A stretch of 64,000 bases of DNA from Tricholoma matsutake (Eukaryota > Basidiomycota > Agaricomycetes > Agaricales > Tricholomataceae): contig AP026550.1 in NCBI GenBank assembly GCA_026075535.2, forward strand, positions 7,936,001-8,000,000, written 5' to 3'. The notes beneath the pieces are model-generated. The model worked only from the letters and a program-made list of their open reading frames with translations. It was not told the origin of the DNA and did not search any database. The translations under genes and the position numbers were made by a program. Shown here one piece after another: positions 22,150-34,069 of this stretch (position 1 is its first letter; each line of letters begins with the position of its first letter).

Positions 22150-25100
22150 AGCCAGAGGAAGGCAGGCAGAAGAATTTTGTGGAAGAGTCCCAGTGAAGGT
22201 TTCTCCATTGGTGACCCAGAATCGTTACAATGTATTAGTATCTGAGGAAACCCAGAGTAAATCAGAAAAGGAAATTGAGGAGTTACAAATCACATGACCA
22301 AGAAAATTGCCAAGCACTATTTCTGAAAACCCCTAAATTCTTTATTTGCTCTGTGCAAATAGAACCCAAAATTACCTTGACTGTGGGACTGAAGACAGTG
22401 GACATGCATGCAGTGATTGATGTGGAAGCATTGCTTGATAGTGGTGCTACAGGATTATTTATTAATCAGTCCTTAATTACCAGAAACAGTATTAACACAC
22501 GCAAGCTGTCGCAACCTATAATGGTGTACAATATTGATGGAACAGTCAATCATGGAGGAATTATCAAGGAGGTGACCATGGTACTAAAGTATCAGGAGCA
22601 TCAGGAATGGGCCATATTCAAAGTGTGCAATCTTGGGAAAACCAATCTAATAATAGGATGTCCATGGATACAGAAGCATAATCCCAAAATTGATTGGAAA
22701 ACTGGGAAAGTACAAATGACTCATTGCCCTAAGGAATGTAATGTGTATGGGAGGAAGATGAAGCAAGGAGAAAAGGAAAAAGAGAGAGAAAGAACATTTA
22801 AGGAAGTATTCTGTTATGATGGAGGAAGTGGAGGATGAGGAAATGCCAAATGGGGAAGTTCTGGTCATGATTGAGAAAGAAGAGCAGAAGTGAACCTTTA
22901 GAGCAATTCGTGGAGGACAGTCATGGGACAAGAATATCGTGAAGGTGGAGAAGCCAGTGGAGGAGTGGGTGCCAAAAGTGTATCATGAATATCTGTCAGT
23001 GTTCCAGAAGAAGGAGTCAGAGTGAATGCTGGTGCAGAAGCCATGGAATCATGCAATTGAGATGAAGCCAGGGTTTGTGCCAAAGAAGTTGAAAGTATAT
23101 CCATTATCTTCAATGGAACAAGAAGAAGTTGATGTGTTCCTAAATGAGCAATTGTGCAAAGGATATGTACATCCTTCAAAATCACTGCAGACATCACCAA
23201 TATTCTTTGTGCCAAAGAAAGACCAGAGGAAGAGGATGTGTACAGATTATAGGTATCTGAATGAGTGGACAGTGAAGAACATGTACCCCTGCCATTGATC
23301 TCAGAAATAATTGACAAGGTGGGAAAAGCCAAGGTCTTTACAAAATTGGACTTACGATGGGGATACAACAATGTACAAATAAAGAAAGGAGATGAGTGGA
23401 AGGCTGCATTTGCCATGCATCAAGGATCCTTTGAGCCACTTGTTATGTTTTTCGGGATGACCAATAGTCCCCCAACTTTCCAAAATATGATGAACAACAT
23501 TTTCAAGGATGTAATAGACAAAGGCATGGTAATAATATTCATTGACAACATTCTGATATTCATGGAGGATGAAGAAAATCATGAGGCAATAGTGCAGGAG
23601 GTGCTACCAAGGTTAGCAGAGAATGATCTATTTTTGAAACCGAAGAAAGGTGTGTTTGGGGCAAGTGAGATCGAGTTCCTAGGATTATTGATTGGCCCTG
23701 ATAGGATCAAAATGGATCCAATCAAGGTACAGGCAATCACAGATTGGCCTGCACCCACCCGTGTCAAGGAGGTTCAAGCCATCTTGGGACTTGCAAATTA
23801 TTATCATCACTTTGTGCACAATTTTTCCAAAATTGCTGCACCCTTACATAACCTTATGTGAAAGGGAGTAGTGTGGAGGTGGGGAGAGCAGCAGCAGACA
23901 GTGTTTGAGGAGTTGAAGAGGAAGTTTGTGGAGGGACCAATATTACCCCCAGTAGATTTCATGCACCCTTTACAGGTGGAATCAGATGCATCCGACTTTG
24001 CTACTGGAGCAGTATTATCAATGCTGTGCAAAGATGACAAATGGCACCCTTGTGCATATTTGTCCCGAGGGTTGAATGATGTGGAGAGGAATTATGATGT
24101 GCATGACAAAGAGATGTTGGGGATAATACAAGCATTGGAGGCATGGAGGCATTATTTGGAGGGATGTACACATCAGATTGAGATCTGGATGGATCATCAA
24201 AATCTGCAATACTTCATGTCCACTAAAAAGCTTAATCGCTGGCAAGCACGTTGGGCACTATTCCTATCACATTTCAATTTTCACTTGGTTCACAAAGCAG
24301 AAAGCTTAATGAGGAAAGCAGATGCATTATCCAGATGTATTGATCACAAAAGGGGAGTGGAGGAGGACAATAAGAATGTTACCTTACTCAAACCTGAATA
24401 CTTTCACATTTGCACTATGCATCAAGGGCATCTATTAATAGTTAGCTTGGAAACAGAAATGTTGTCTAAAATTAGGCAATGTTCAGAAATAGATGATGAA
24501 GTAGTGGAAGCCATGAAAGCTCTGAAGGGAGAGAAGAAAGGTAATATTAAAGGAGACGAATGGGCTGAGGAGCAAGGGTTGGTGTTATTTCAAGGAAAGG
24601 TGTATGTACTGAAGGATCAGGATTTGTGAAGGGAGATTGTCTGGTTACATCATAATATGCTGGCTGCCAGACACCCAGGAAGATGGAAGACATTGGAATT
24701 AGTAATAAGAAATTATTGGTGGCCTGGAATTTCAAAGTATGTGTTGGGGTATGTGGATGGATGTGATACATGCATGAGGGGGAAGACATTTCCAGAGAAA
24801 CCTGCAGGAAAGTTAATGAACCCTATACCTAAAGCGCTGTGGTGAGATATATCTGTGGATTTTATTACTGGATTACCTGAGGCTCAAGGGTATGATGCAA
24901 TATTCATAGTATGTGACCACTTCACAAAGGAGGTCCATATTATTCCTACTACTACAGAAACCTCATCATTAGGCTTGGCACACCTCTATCTAAATCAGGT
25001 ATGGCAGTTACATGGGTTACCCAATACTGTTATCTCTGATCATGGACCACAATTTGCTTGCGCATTTATGCAAGAACTGAACAAAATATTGGGAATTCAA

Positions 25101-25659
25101 ACTAAATTATCTATGGCATATCACCCGCAGACTGATGGGCAGACAGAGAGAATGAACCAGGAGTTGGAGCAGTACCTACATATGTTTGTCAACTACCGAC
25201 AAACTGACTGGCCCATATGTGATCTCTAAAGTAATCTCGCCTAATGTGGTAGTGCTAAAATTACCCCGATCATTCAAGATTGATCCTGAGATTAATGTAT
25301 CCCACCTATGCCCTTACTGCCCACCCACTATTCCTGGCCAACAAACTACTCCACGACCTCCAATAATAGTAGAAGGTGCTCCAGAATACATAGTTGAAGA
25401 AATTCTAGACTCATGTCTTCGATGGAACAAATTGGAGTTCTTAATAATGTGGAAAAACTATACCAATGAAAATAATTTGTGGGAGCCTGAAGAGAATTGT
25501 AAGCAAGTGTGTAACATGATCACCCAATTCTTTAAACATAATCCGAATGCTCCACATTGCATTGCGAGAATGGTGTATGAGGGGATGAAATTCTGGCCTT
25601 ACCAAAATTTCATGGAGGGGACAGACACAATGTTTTCTCACCTGGAAGTCGAAGCATAA
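22150..25659 (+). pseudogene. A2 pol: protease, RT, RNase H, integrase, chromodomain
   Basis: Domains in order: protease LLDSGATGLFINQSL (near 22440); RT with [20 protein letters not shown] block and FIDNILIF, where A1 has FIDD (Asn codon 23547-23549); RNase H VESDASDFATGAVLS; integrase HHCC region (WLHHNMLAARHPGRW, CDTCMRGK) and core (VDFITGLPEAQG, VISDHGPQF, QTDGQTERMNQELEQYL); chromodomain EYIVEEILDSCLRWNKLEFL then IMWKNY. Frames change several times, stops occur, and the stretch between integrase core and chromodomain is deleted near 25190-25215. RT and integrase are not functional here. Confidence 0.88.
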
Positions 25660-25670
25660 AAGGGGGGTAA

Positions 25671-26072
25671 TGTTAGGAAACTGCCCCATTACCTAATAAA
25701 ACTCCATTTTTATTTTACTATGTCGAATTACACCCAATGATGCCAAATGACACTGCACTTTGATAGCATGAGAATTTTATTTCACACGCATCAAGATGTA
25801 CATACATGTATGCATGCATCGGTAACAACAATGTACAATATATGTAACATAGTATATAAACCCTAAATATACACCTAGGGAACCTTAGTTGTGTTCTCTT
25901 AGGTATTCCACCTATGCTTGTGGTGTGAACAGCCTATCTCAACAAACTCACCTATTAATAACCCCTCACATCAAAACCATCAGTTCCCCCATCATGCATG
26001 TGGATCCCACCCCCTTCTTGTAGAAAGAACCCGCATGGTCTTAGCTAGCAGATAGTGGGTGTTGCCCTAACA
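25671..26072 (+). repeat. A2 3' LTR
   Basis: 402 bp, uninterrupted; used to define the hAT insertion in its 5' partner. Confidence 0.93.
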
Positions 26073-26077
26073 GCAAT

Positions 26078-26520
26078 AGGGGCTTGGAACAAGGCTGACC
26101 TACTATCAGCAGGTCTGAGCACAGGTTAGAATACTCCCTGGCACATGGTATTCCACCATTTAGATAATGAATGTGGCACCCAGTGTCGGTCATAGTTTCT
26201 CGATGTCAATTGATAATACTCAATGATGGTTGACGATGTTTGATCACAGTCAGCAGTTGTTCAAAGTTGATCAGGGATACTTGATGTTTGTTCGGAGGGT
26301 TCTTAGGGTGTTTCGAGGTAGTCCTAGAGTTATGCGATGTAGTTTCTAAGTATGATTGATGTTGCTGGTGATGTTTTGACGCAGTCAATATGATATCACC
26401 ATTGATAGACTTGGTCGAGAATGGTCGCACTGCTTCTGGGACATCATAAGAGTTAGCTGATGTGATTAGAATGCAACTGTAATGGTGAATCAGCCCTTGA
26501 GCAGAGGAGACAACCTATCA
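26078..26520 (+). mobile_element. End of C3, about 100-bp spacer, and C2
   Basis: C3 ends near 26108. After about 102 bp, C2 (26211-26520) starts TGATAATACTCAATG and ends ACAACCTATCA, matching the C1 end over about 100 bp. C3 and C2 in the same orientation could be the two LTRs of one element with a tiny interior, but no target duplication is seen around the pair (GAAA left, ATGC right). Confidence 0.5.
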
Positions 26521-27498
26521 ATGCGCTCACTTCATTCCCACTCACATCACTGTCAGCGCCCTGGGTGCTGCCCAACTCTATCTCCACCATGTGTGGAAAT
26601 TACATGGACTTCCTGGTGCTTTCCTCTCTGACCGTGGCCCTAAGTTCATGGCAGAGTTCACTCGCAAGCTGTACCGACTTCTGGGGATCAAACTCCTTGC
26701 TTCAACCACCTATCACCCATGGCCAGACTGAGTGAGTCAACCAGGAACTGGAGCAGTACATCCACATCTTCATCAATGAGCACCAGGACAATTGGGACAA
26801 TCTTCTCCCCTTGGCCGAGTTTGCATACAACAACCATGTCCATGCTTCCACTCAACAGACCCCTTAACCTTGCCAAACTCCCTCACACATCAAGACAGTG
26901 AATGAGTTCACAGAACACATGTGGGATAGCTTGGAGGAGGCAAAGGCAGCCTTAGCAAAGGTGAAGGACAACATGGCGCACTTTTATAACCAACACCATT
27001 CTCCAACCCCTCAGTACAAGGTTGGTGATCTAGTTTATCTTGACTCCAGTGACATTTCCACTACACGTTCATCCAAGAAACTTGCTCATCACTTCCTGGG
27101 ACCTTTCCCCATTGTCAAGTGTGTTGGAATGCATGCCTATTGTCTATGCCTCCCAGCCTCCATGTCCAGACACCACCCAGTCTTCCATGTTGTCAAACTC
27201 CTTCCAGCTCCCCCAGATCCATTCCTGGGACACCATTCACATCCACCACCACCACCTACAGTGATTGAGGGAGAACTCCAGTACGAAGTCAAGTCAATCT
27301 TGGACAGCTGGTTGCATCAAGGAAAACTCCAGTATCTGGTGCACTGGAAGGGTTATAGGTAGGAGGAGAACTCATGGTTGAAGAGTCTGATGTGAATGCC
27401 CCTCAGTTAGTCAAGGAATTCCACCAACAGCACACTGCTGCACCACATTGCATTCAAGTCACTGACTTTGGTCGTATGCAATTTTGAATCCATCAGGG
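26521..27498 (+). pseudogene. Gypsy family D pol fragment: integrase and chromodomain
   Basis: Begins inside the integrase core (YLHHVWKLHGLPGAFLSDRG, then PKFMAEFTRKLYRLLGIKLL) and runs with frame changes and stops through ELEQYIHIFINEHQDNWDNL, the C-terminal integrase barrel (QYKVGDLVYLDSSDI, SSKKLAHHFLGPFPIV) and a chromodomain (QYEVKSILDSWLHQGKLQYL, VHWKGY followed by a TAG at 27360-27362). gag to RNase H are absent; the left side is cut by the C elements. Chromodomain integrases target heterochromatin. Confidence 0.82.
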
Positions 27499-27503
27499 CA
27501 ATG

Positions 27504-27935
27504 TATAAGGGCAACCTAAGCCTCTAGCAAAGGGAAATCCAAAGTTAAAATTATACTACATAATACAGGCATTGGGGACACACCTAGCAAAGGGAAATCT
27601 GAAGAGAAAACTCTAAGGATCCCCTTGCTGATGCTGATGCCCAGTATATGTGAAGATGACAAAAATCAAATATAATCTAAAAATAGAAAAAGGTGGAGAT
27701 AGGTGGATCAAGGCCGCCGAATGACATCATACCAAGGGGTATGTGTCGGAAGGGGTCCTCCGCCTCTAAATATAAAAGTGTCAACATGTACAAACATGAT
27801 AGCAAGGGAAAATTAGCAATAAAATCCGGAAAAATCATAGAAAATGAAGAATAGAAGGAAATGAGGTGGGGAAAAATATAGGACAAACATAAAAAATAGG
27901 AAAAACACACAGGGCACCCCCCTAGTCCCCTTACA
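27504..27935 (-). repeat. Inverted solo LTR of family D
   Basis: 432 bp, the reverse complement of the LTR at 62192-62617, with a perfect 5-bp target duplication CAATG (27499-27503, 27936-27940). It sits between the D pol end and the D polypurine tract at 27949-27959. Confidence 0.85.
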
Positions 27936-27959
27936 CAATGCATCTTAGAGAGGGGGTAA

Positions 27960-28372
27960 TGTAAGGCGACTAGGGGGGACTTGGGGGGGTGCCCTGTGTG
28001 TTTCTCCTATTTTTTATGTTTGTCCTATATTTTTCCTCATTTCATTTCCTTCTATTCTTCATTTCCTATGATTTCTCCTTATTTTATTACTAATTTCCCT
28101 TTCTATCACATTTGTGCATGTTGACAGTTTTATATTTAGAGGTGGAGCACCCCTTCTGACATCTACCTCTTGGTATGATGTCATTTGGCAGCCTTGATCT
28201 GCCTATCTCCGCCTTTTCTATTTTTAGATTATTATTGATTTTTGCAGTCTTCACATATACTGGGCATTGGCAAAGGGGTCCTCAGAGTTTTCTCTTCAGA
28301 TTTCCCTTTGCTAGGTGCACCTCCAATCCCTGTATAATTTTAACTTTGGATTTCCCTTTGCTAGAGGCTGAG
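27960..28372 (+). repeat. Family D 3' LTR, right end lost
   Basis: Starts TGTAAGGCGACTAGG directly after AGAGGGGGTAA, and matches 62192-62617 until GAGGCTGAG, where a minisatellite replaces the last bases. Confidence 0.82.
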
Positions 28373-28697
28373 CCTCCACTCATGTTAGATGTGAGGGAGG
28401 GGTCATTGTTGTTGTAACCACCCAGAACAAAATAAAGAACCCCACCACTCACATTAGCAGTGAGGGAGGCAGCTGTTGCTGTTGTTGTTGCCCAGAATGG
28501 AGTCATCATCATTGTTGTCACCCAGAACAAAATAAACAACCCCTCCACTCATGTTAGCAGCGAGGGAGGCAGACATTGTCATTGTTGATGCTCAGAACAG
28601 AGTCATTGTTGTTGTAGTCACCCAGAAAGGAATGAAAAACCCCTCCACTCATGTCAGCTGCAAGGGAGGCAGTTGTTGTTGTTGTTGTTGCCCAGAA
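28373..28697. repeat. Minisatellite, unit about 100 bp
   Basis: Units begin near 28373, 28441, 28542 and 28642. Each has CCACTCA.GT.AGC, AGGGAGGCAG, a GTT-rich stretch and CACCCAGAA, and the complete ones also AAATAAA-like AT runs. No coding sequence. Confidence 0.75.
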
Positions 28698-28739
28698 TGG
28701 TAGTGTTGTGAGTGAATCAACAAAGTCAGATAATCACTC

Positions 28740-28905
28740 ACCTGACTGAAATCCCAGTACCAGCATACCCACACATACCCATAACACTGTGGAAAAGAGT
28801 ACAGTGTTGCCCAGGTATGGCAATCCCATACCCATACCCATACCCATGCATACCTGTGACCACATTGTCATGGTGTTACCCATACCCATGTCATACCTTA
28901 ATTGC
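28740..28905. repeat. CCCATA-rich stretch, possible transposon end
   Basis: Several CATACCCATACCC arrays surround CAGTGTTGCCCAGGTATGG at 28802. The GGGTATGGG motif (reverse strand) is also the subterminal motif of the hAT element at 19122, so this may be a hAT end. No partner end was found. Confidence 0.3.
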
Positions 28906-29288
28906 AACTCATTACTAAAGTGTCAGAATTCTCTTTTGCAAATTTGTTCCTCATACGTCCTCCATGACTGACAGTCTTGTCAGTGGTGTTGTTGGTATCC
29001 ACATGGATGTTAGAGATTGTGACCTTGGCAGTCTTTGATGTTGTACTTGTAGGTTGAGTATGTGCAGCAGTCTTGGCCATGGTGCAAGCAGAAGACTCAA
29101 TGAGCACTCTCAGTTGGGTGGGAAGAACGTGGTTGGGTTCTAAGTTCAAATTTGCCCCAGCTGACTTATATCAACAGTGAATTTGAATCTTCTTGTTGAC
29201 TTCATCAGGTGACCCCATTGCATACACTCTCTAGCCATCTGCCCTTGGTTTCAGTGCATTATATTCAAATATCTCTGGGCTATCTACA

Positions 29289-32200
29289 ATGCTGAAGGAT
29301 TCTAAGAAGGTTTGGTGTGCCATCCACCAGAAAGTCAAGCCTCAGAGCATGGAGTCATGCAACCATTCTGGTCAAGCACCAGCATGTATCATTGCAAGCA
29401 GGAAGGAGATATTTGGTACAATGTTCAACCATGTCACCTCACTTATACCTGGCTGGATAAAGAAGAAGAAACTGCCTGAGACTCACACCTCATCGCTGTC
29501 ACCTGAACTGCCACCTTCTGTTGCAAGTACCATTACAGCAATACCCATAACTTTTATACAGCCACAATCTCTGGAACTGCAGGATGAGCTCAAGAATGCT
29601 ATGCCAATTGCTGCTGGTGGCAGCCCCTCAGTTGATATGATGCCTGATGCTGGCATGGGCATTGATATTGATCTACACCTTGATGCCAGCACTGAAGGAT
29701 CTGATGGTGGCACCAGTGCAGATGGTGATGATGCAGAAGATGAATGAACTGAAGCATGGGATGCTATTGATATTGATCATGCCCAGCAACATGTATGGTC
29801 CAACCAGACACCTCTTGGGACTGCAACTGTTGAGGATTACAAGAGCAATGATGAAAACCACAATGAAGATTATGATGATGCAGAGGATGAAGAGGATGGG
29901 TTTGATAGCAAGTCTGAAGAAGGGAAAGAGTACGATGATGGTCTTCCACCAGAGGACATGATCAATGAAGATTTCAAGTGTAAACTAGCTGAAATTGGTG
30001 AGTGGTATTCCCTGGTCTATAGGTTTTTGTATCACTAACATGATATCTTACAGCCGAACAGCCATCAGATGAAGACTTCAACATCCTTCATACCTTCACT
30101 CTCAAGACTGACAAGCATCTCTCTGAGAAAACATTCTCAAAGATGCAATACACATTCCCCTCAGCAGAGCTCACCTCCTATAAGGTGATACACAGCAGCA
30201 TTGCATTCCTTGCATTGCTAAATCCTGTGTCATATTACTGTTGTATCAATTCATCTATCTGTTATGTTGGCCCCTATGCAGATGAAGAGACTTGTTGTTA
30301 CTGTGATGGGGCACATCATGGTCCAGATGGCAAAACACAGAAATGTTTTATACACATCCCTCTCATCCCACACTTTGTCACCCACTTCAAAAACCCTACA
30401 GTCCTTGGTCACATGCAATATTGTGCAGAATTTTCTCATGATCCAAATATCATCAAGGATGTTTTTGATTGCAATCATTATCGCTCATTCTTGGACAGGA
30501 ATGTGACCATCAATGGCAAATGTAAACCATACAAATTCTTTTCAGATCCATGAGATATTGCAATTGGCCTTTCCACAGATGGCTTCACACCATTTCACCA
30601 GAGAAAAAATATGGTGATGATACTCGACCCAGAAACCCAAACAAAACCCACAAATAGGCCTTGGATGGTATAACATGAGTTAGAGGAAGGGTGTGAGGTG
30701 GTACTAAATATTGCTGTTAACCAAGAGTGGGGGACCAAAGTTCAAAGAGGTTCAACAAGATTTGTCGAAGTTTGAAGGGGCACAAAGTTCTGCAAAGTAC
30801 TTCAATAAAGGTTCAAAGATGTTTGAGAAAGTTCAAGGAAGTTTGGAAAGATTTTGAGGAAGTTCAATGGGTTTGTAGAGAATGAGAATAGTTTCAAAAG
30901 ACAATGAAGATAGATGATAGTGATGTGGAAAGGTCTCAAGAGGGGATAGACAATGAATGATAGTTTTGAGAAGCTAGTATGGAATCTTTGAAGAAGTTTG
31001 CAGTAACCCACTAAACTTCAGGACTAAGATGAAGGTGCTTGGAATCAAGAGAATTACTCTTAAATCAGATGATAGAGATGAGAAGACAATATATTCTGTC
31101 CTTCTAGGTAGCTAGTACAAGATTATATAAGTTTTGAGAGATAGTACTAAAAAGGAAATTGAACATGAGGACTACATGAGGCAAGATATAAAACAATATA
31201 AAGAACTTTTCAAATCAGAAAATAAATGGGAAATGATGAGAAGGGAAACATGTAGAGTCACAATCATATGATATATCAAAGATACTTGTCCAATTGATCC
31301 AATATATCATTGAAATGTCAAAATGCTGCAATTGCATCCTAACAGTGCATTGTTGTATCTCCTCATGTCCAGTGGTGCTCGATATGCAACACACTAAATT
31401 GTGCAAGGTGTGCTGTGTGTGTCTGAAGGACAGTGCAATAGGCATACAGTGGCCAAAGGTATTTGAGGTGCTGCAAAGTCATTCAAACTTGCTCAAAGTG
31501 TTGCAAAGTCATGCAAAGTCATGCAAAGTGTCACAAAAAAGCTTTGAGAAAGGTTTGTAAAGTTCATAAGTGTTTGAAGTGTCATGAGAGTTGACTGTAA
31601 TATGTAGAAACATTCTCCAAGCTGAATCTGCAAAGTGGACCTATCAATGGTGTGCCCTGCTTTCTTTATTTACAACCTGCCCCCAGGGATACGGTTCCAT
31701 CTTCAACACATACTTTGTGTAGGAGTCATTCCAGGCCCTAAAAAACCCAAGGACTTCAACTCATTTCTTTGGCCTGTTGCTGTGGAATTGATGTGCTTGG
31801 AAGTTGGAGTTTGTGCATTTGACCTCACTGCAATGGAACTCTTTGTCTTGTGTGCTCATCTTATCCTTGGGTTTGGAGACATGCCTGCTATATCAATGGT
31901 AATGCAAATGAAGGGCCACAATGGTCTTTTCCCTTGTTGCATGTGCAAGATCAAGGCTCTTTGCATTCCTGAATCATGGAATCCAGCACACTATGTTCCA
32001 TTGGATTGATCTTCTCATCCTAGTGCACATATCCCAAATGAAATCCAGGAATATGATCCTTTGGCATTACCACTTTGCAATCACAATGAATTTATGGATC
32101 AGGTGCAGGAGGTCCAATTTGTGTTGACTAACACTGACTCGAAAGATCTTGCAAAGCTATATGGAATCAAAGGGACTCCTCTCCTGTCCTCTCTCTCCTC

Positions 32201-33551
32201 AATATCATTTCCTATTTCCTTCCCTCTTGATTTCATGCACTTGATGTACAAGAATGTGATCAAAAATCTCACTTTGCTCTGGACTGGAAAATACAAGGGT
32301 ATGGACAAAAAAGCAGAGTCTTATGGACTGAATCAGACTGTTTGGGATGCTATCAGTGAGGCAACTGCTGACTCTGGTGCAACCATCCCCTCACAATTTG
32401 CAGCAAGACCACAAAATGTTGTGGACAACAAGTCTGCATGTACTGCTGACAGCTGGTCATTTTGGGCTCTTTACCTAGGCCCTGTCCCTTTGCATGGCAA
32501 ATTCTTGAACAATGCATACTATGATCATTTCATCAAACTTGTCAAACTTATTCAAATTTGCCTTCAATTTGAGATTTTGAGGCAAGATGCTGCCAAGCTT
32601 CACATTGGGTTTCAGAATTGGGTTGAGGGGTACGAAAGGTGAGAGTAATGCATGCCATTAATTTTAACATGTCTCATTTAAAATCAGTAGAATTTATTAT
32701 CAACACACTCCAGATCGCCTTAGTATATGTCCACTAACAATCCACTCTCTCTTACACATTGCTGATGGAATTGAAAACATCAGACTTAGTTGGACATGCT
32801 GGGCTTTTCCAATGGAACACTTCTGTGGCTACTTGCAGCCTGCAATCAAGAGTTGATGTTTCCCTATCCAAGCATTGATGTCTAGGTGACTGTGAATGCC
32901 CAACTTTCACATATCAAAGTTATTTATGATCTCAAGGATGAGCTTTCATTACAGCCTCTGAACCCAGCTCATCTTGAATTTTCAGATGCATCCTGTGCAT
33001 TATTTGGATTGTTGTTTCAGTGCTAGTATTTAGATGTTACCATGAAAGATCCAAGTTGTGTCTTATAGCCACCACGAAAACTTCATATGAATTTGGAAGC
33101 ACCTTTCTTTGGACAATATTGATCAATGGGGAAAGGTGTGATGACTACAAGGTGACACAATGTATGCTTCAACACTTCTTCCTCATGCTGAAGATAGGAG
33201 GGATGCAACATGGGTTCGTGTATGTCAACATCTGTTCTCAAACTGAGCTATCTTTAAAATCTCAAAAGAGGGAGAGAGGGACTGGTTGAAGGTCATTCTA
33301 GCACCAGTGATGCATTGTGCTGGTCAGTTGAATTCAGCCCTTCTAATAGGCTTTTATCATGTTCTCAACTAATCACACCACAATATATTCAAGGTTACCA
33401 GTATTATGACTGCCAAATCCTCTTCTCACCCTCCACTGTTGATGTAGAAAACTTTGATGCAAGGCTTGAAGCTGACACACTAATGTCAATCAATATCCAG
33501 AAAGCACCGGTACTGCAGTACCATGACACATATCTAGGAAGGCATCGCTAG
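29289..33551 (+). pseudogene. Tnp2-type CACTA (EnSpm-like) transposase, split by C4
   Basis: Colinear with the long Tnp2 transposases of Agaricomycetes. An acidic N-terminal part (29289-29997) is followed by a clean 56-nt intron (29998-30053). Then come FNILHTFTLKTDKHLSEKTF, MQYTFPSAELTSYKVIHSSI, YCCINSSICYVGPYADEETC with paired cysteines, and IAIGLSTDGFTPFHQRK at 30555-30610. Element C4 follows, and the frame resumes exactly at 31647 with FFIYNLPPGIRFHLQHILCV, GVIPGPKKPKDFNSFLWPV and MVMQMKGHNGLFPCCMCKIK. 32061-32642 and shorter blocks to 33551 are the C-terminal part. Stops at 30551-30553 (TGA after FFSDP), 32008 and after 32642 show decay beyond the insertion. Confidence 0.82.
30615..31646 (+). 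mobile_element. Element C4 inserted in the Tnp2 gene
   Basis: 1032 bp, TGATGATACTC..GACCTATCA, with a perfect 4-bp duplication ATGG (30611-30614, 31647-31650). Removing it and one ATGG rejoins the transposase frame. The interior has AAGTTCAA- and TGCAAAGTCA-type short repeats, unlike the CATCG repeats of C1. No ORF with a known motif. Confidence 0.78.
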
Positions 33552-34039
33552 TACTATGAATTTGAAGTTCATATGTATTTGTAAGTATGATTGGTTTATG
33601 GGCTCATCTTATAATTATGGTGCTAACAAAGTTAAAGTAAAGCTCTAGGGATTGGCCGCAATATATATATACCTGGGTACTGGTACAGGATCATGTTATA
33701 ATTTTAACCTGTTTTGTACTGGGTATTTTTTCAGGTTTAATTCTAACAAGATATTGTAACTCAGTTAACAGATAAATACAACAACTTGGTAATTAAGGGT
33801 GAAATTGGTAAGAACTAGTTGTTTGAGGTAAAATAACCTGCCCTGGGGTTCATAGTGTGCTAATAGCCAATGACCATGGGAGGGGGAATGAAAACAACAG
33901 TGGTGGAGCAGGGACAGCCAGGCCAGAGTGACCCCCCCCCCTTGAATGCATGGGGGGAATATTAAATTAGTTTTGCAGCCCCTCCCCTTTTGTAATGCAG
34001 GGGTGGGGCCAATATTCAATTATACAGTAGTTTGTCCCC

Positions 34040-34069
34040 CCCTGCCCTCACATTTCTGTGAGGGCAGGG
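34040..34069. repeat. Perfect 12-bp stem hairpin followed by T9
   Basis: CCCTGCCCTCAC, loop ATTTCT, then the exact complement, then T at 34070-34078. Confidence 0.7.

Larger units (their letters stand above)
18883..26072 (+). mobile_element. Ty3/gypsy family A copy 2 (A2)
   Basis: LTRs are 18883-20616 (402 bp once the hAT insertion is removed) and 25671-26072 (402 bp); target duplication ACAAT/GCAAT (18878-18882, 26073-26077) with one transition. PBS at 20619-20629, polypurine tract AAAAGGGGGGTAA just before 25671. gag and pol have several frameshifts and a deletion in the C-terminal integrase. A2 inserted into C3, and a hAT element later inserted into its 5' LTR. Confidence 0.92.

Noticed and set aside
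18101..26520. C3 and C2 as the two LTRs of one intact C element
   Set aside because: LTR lengths differ (about 813 vs 310 bp), the interior is only about 100 bp and there is no matching target duplication; left as an open possibility.
28802..28905. Possible hAT terminus starting CAGTGTTGCCC
   Set aside because: No partner TIR or 8-bp duplication found; listed only as a repeat.
28898..29149. 83-codon minus-strand ORF upstream of the Tnp2 gene
   Set aside because: Could be a second CACTA gene but has no recognisable domain and no continuation.
32099..32308. Minus-strand ORF within Tnp2
   Set aside because: Shadow of the transposase coding frame.
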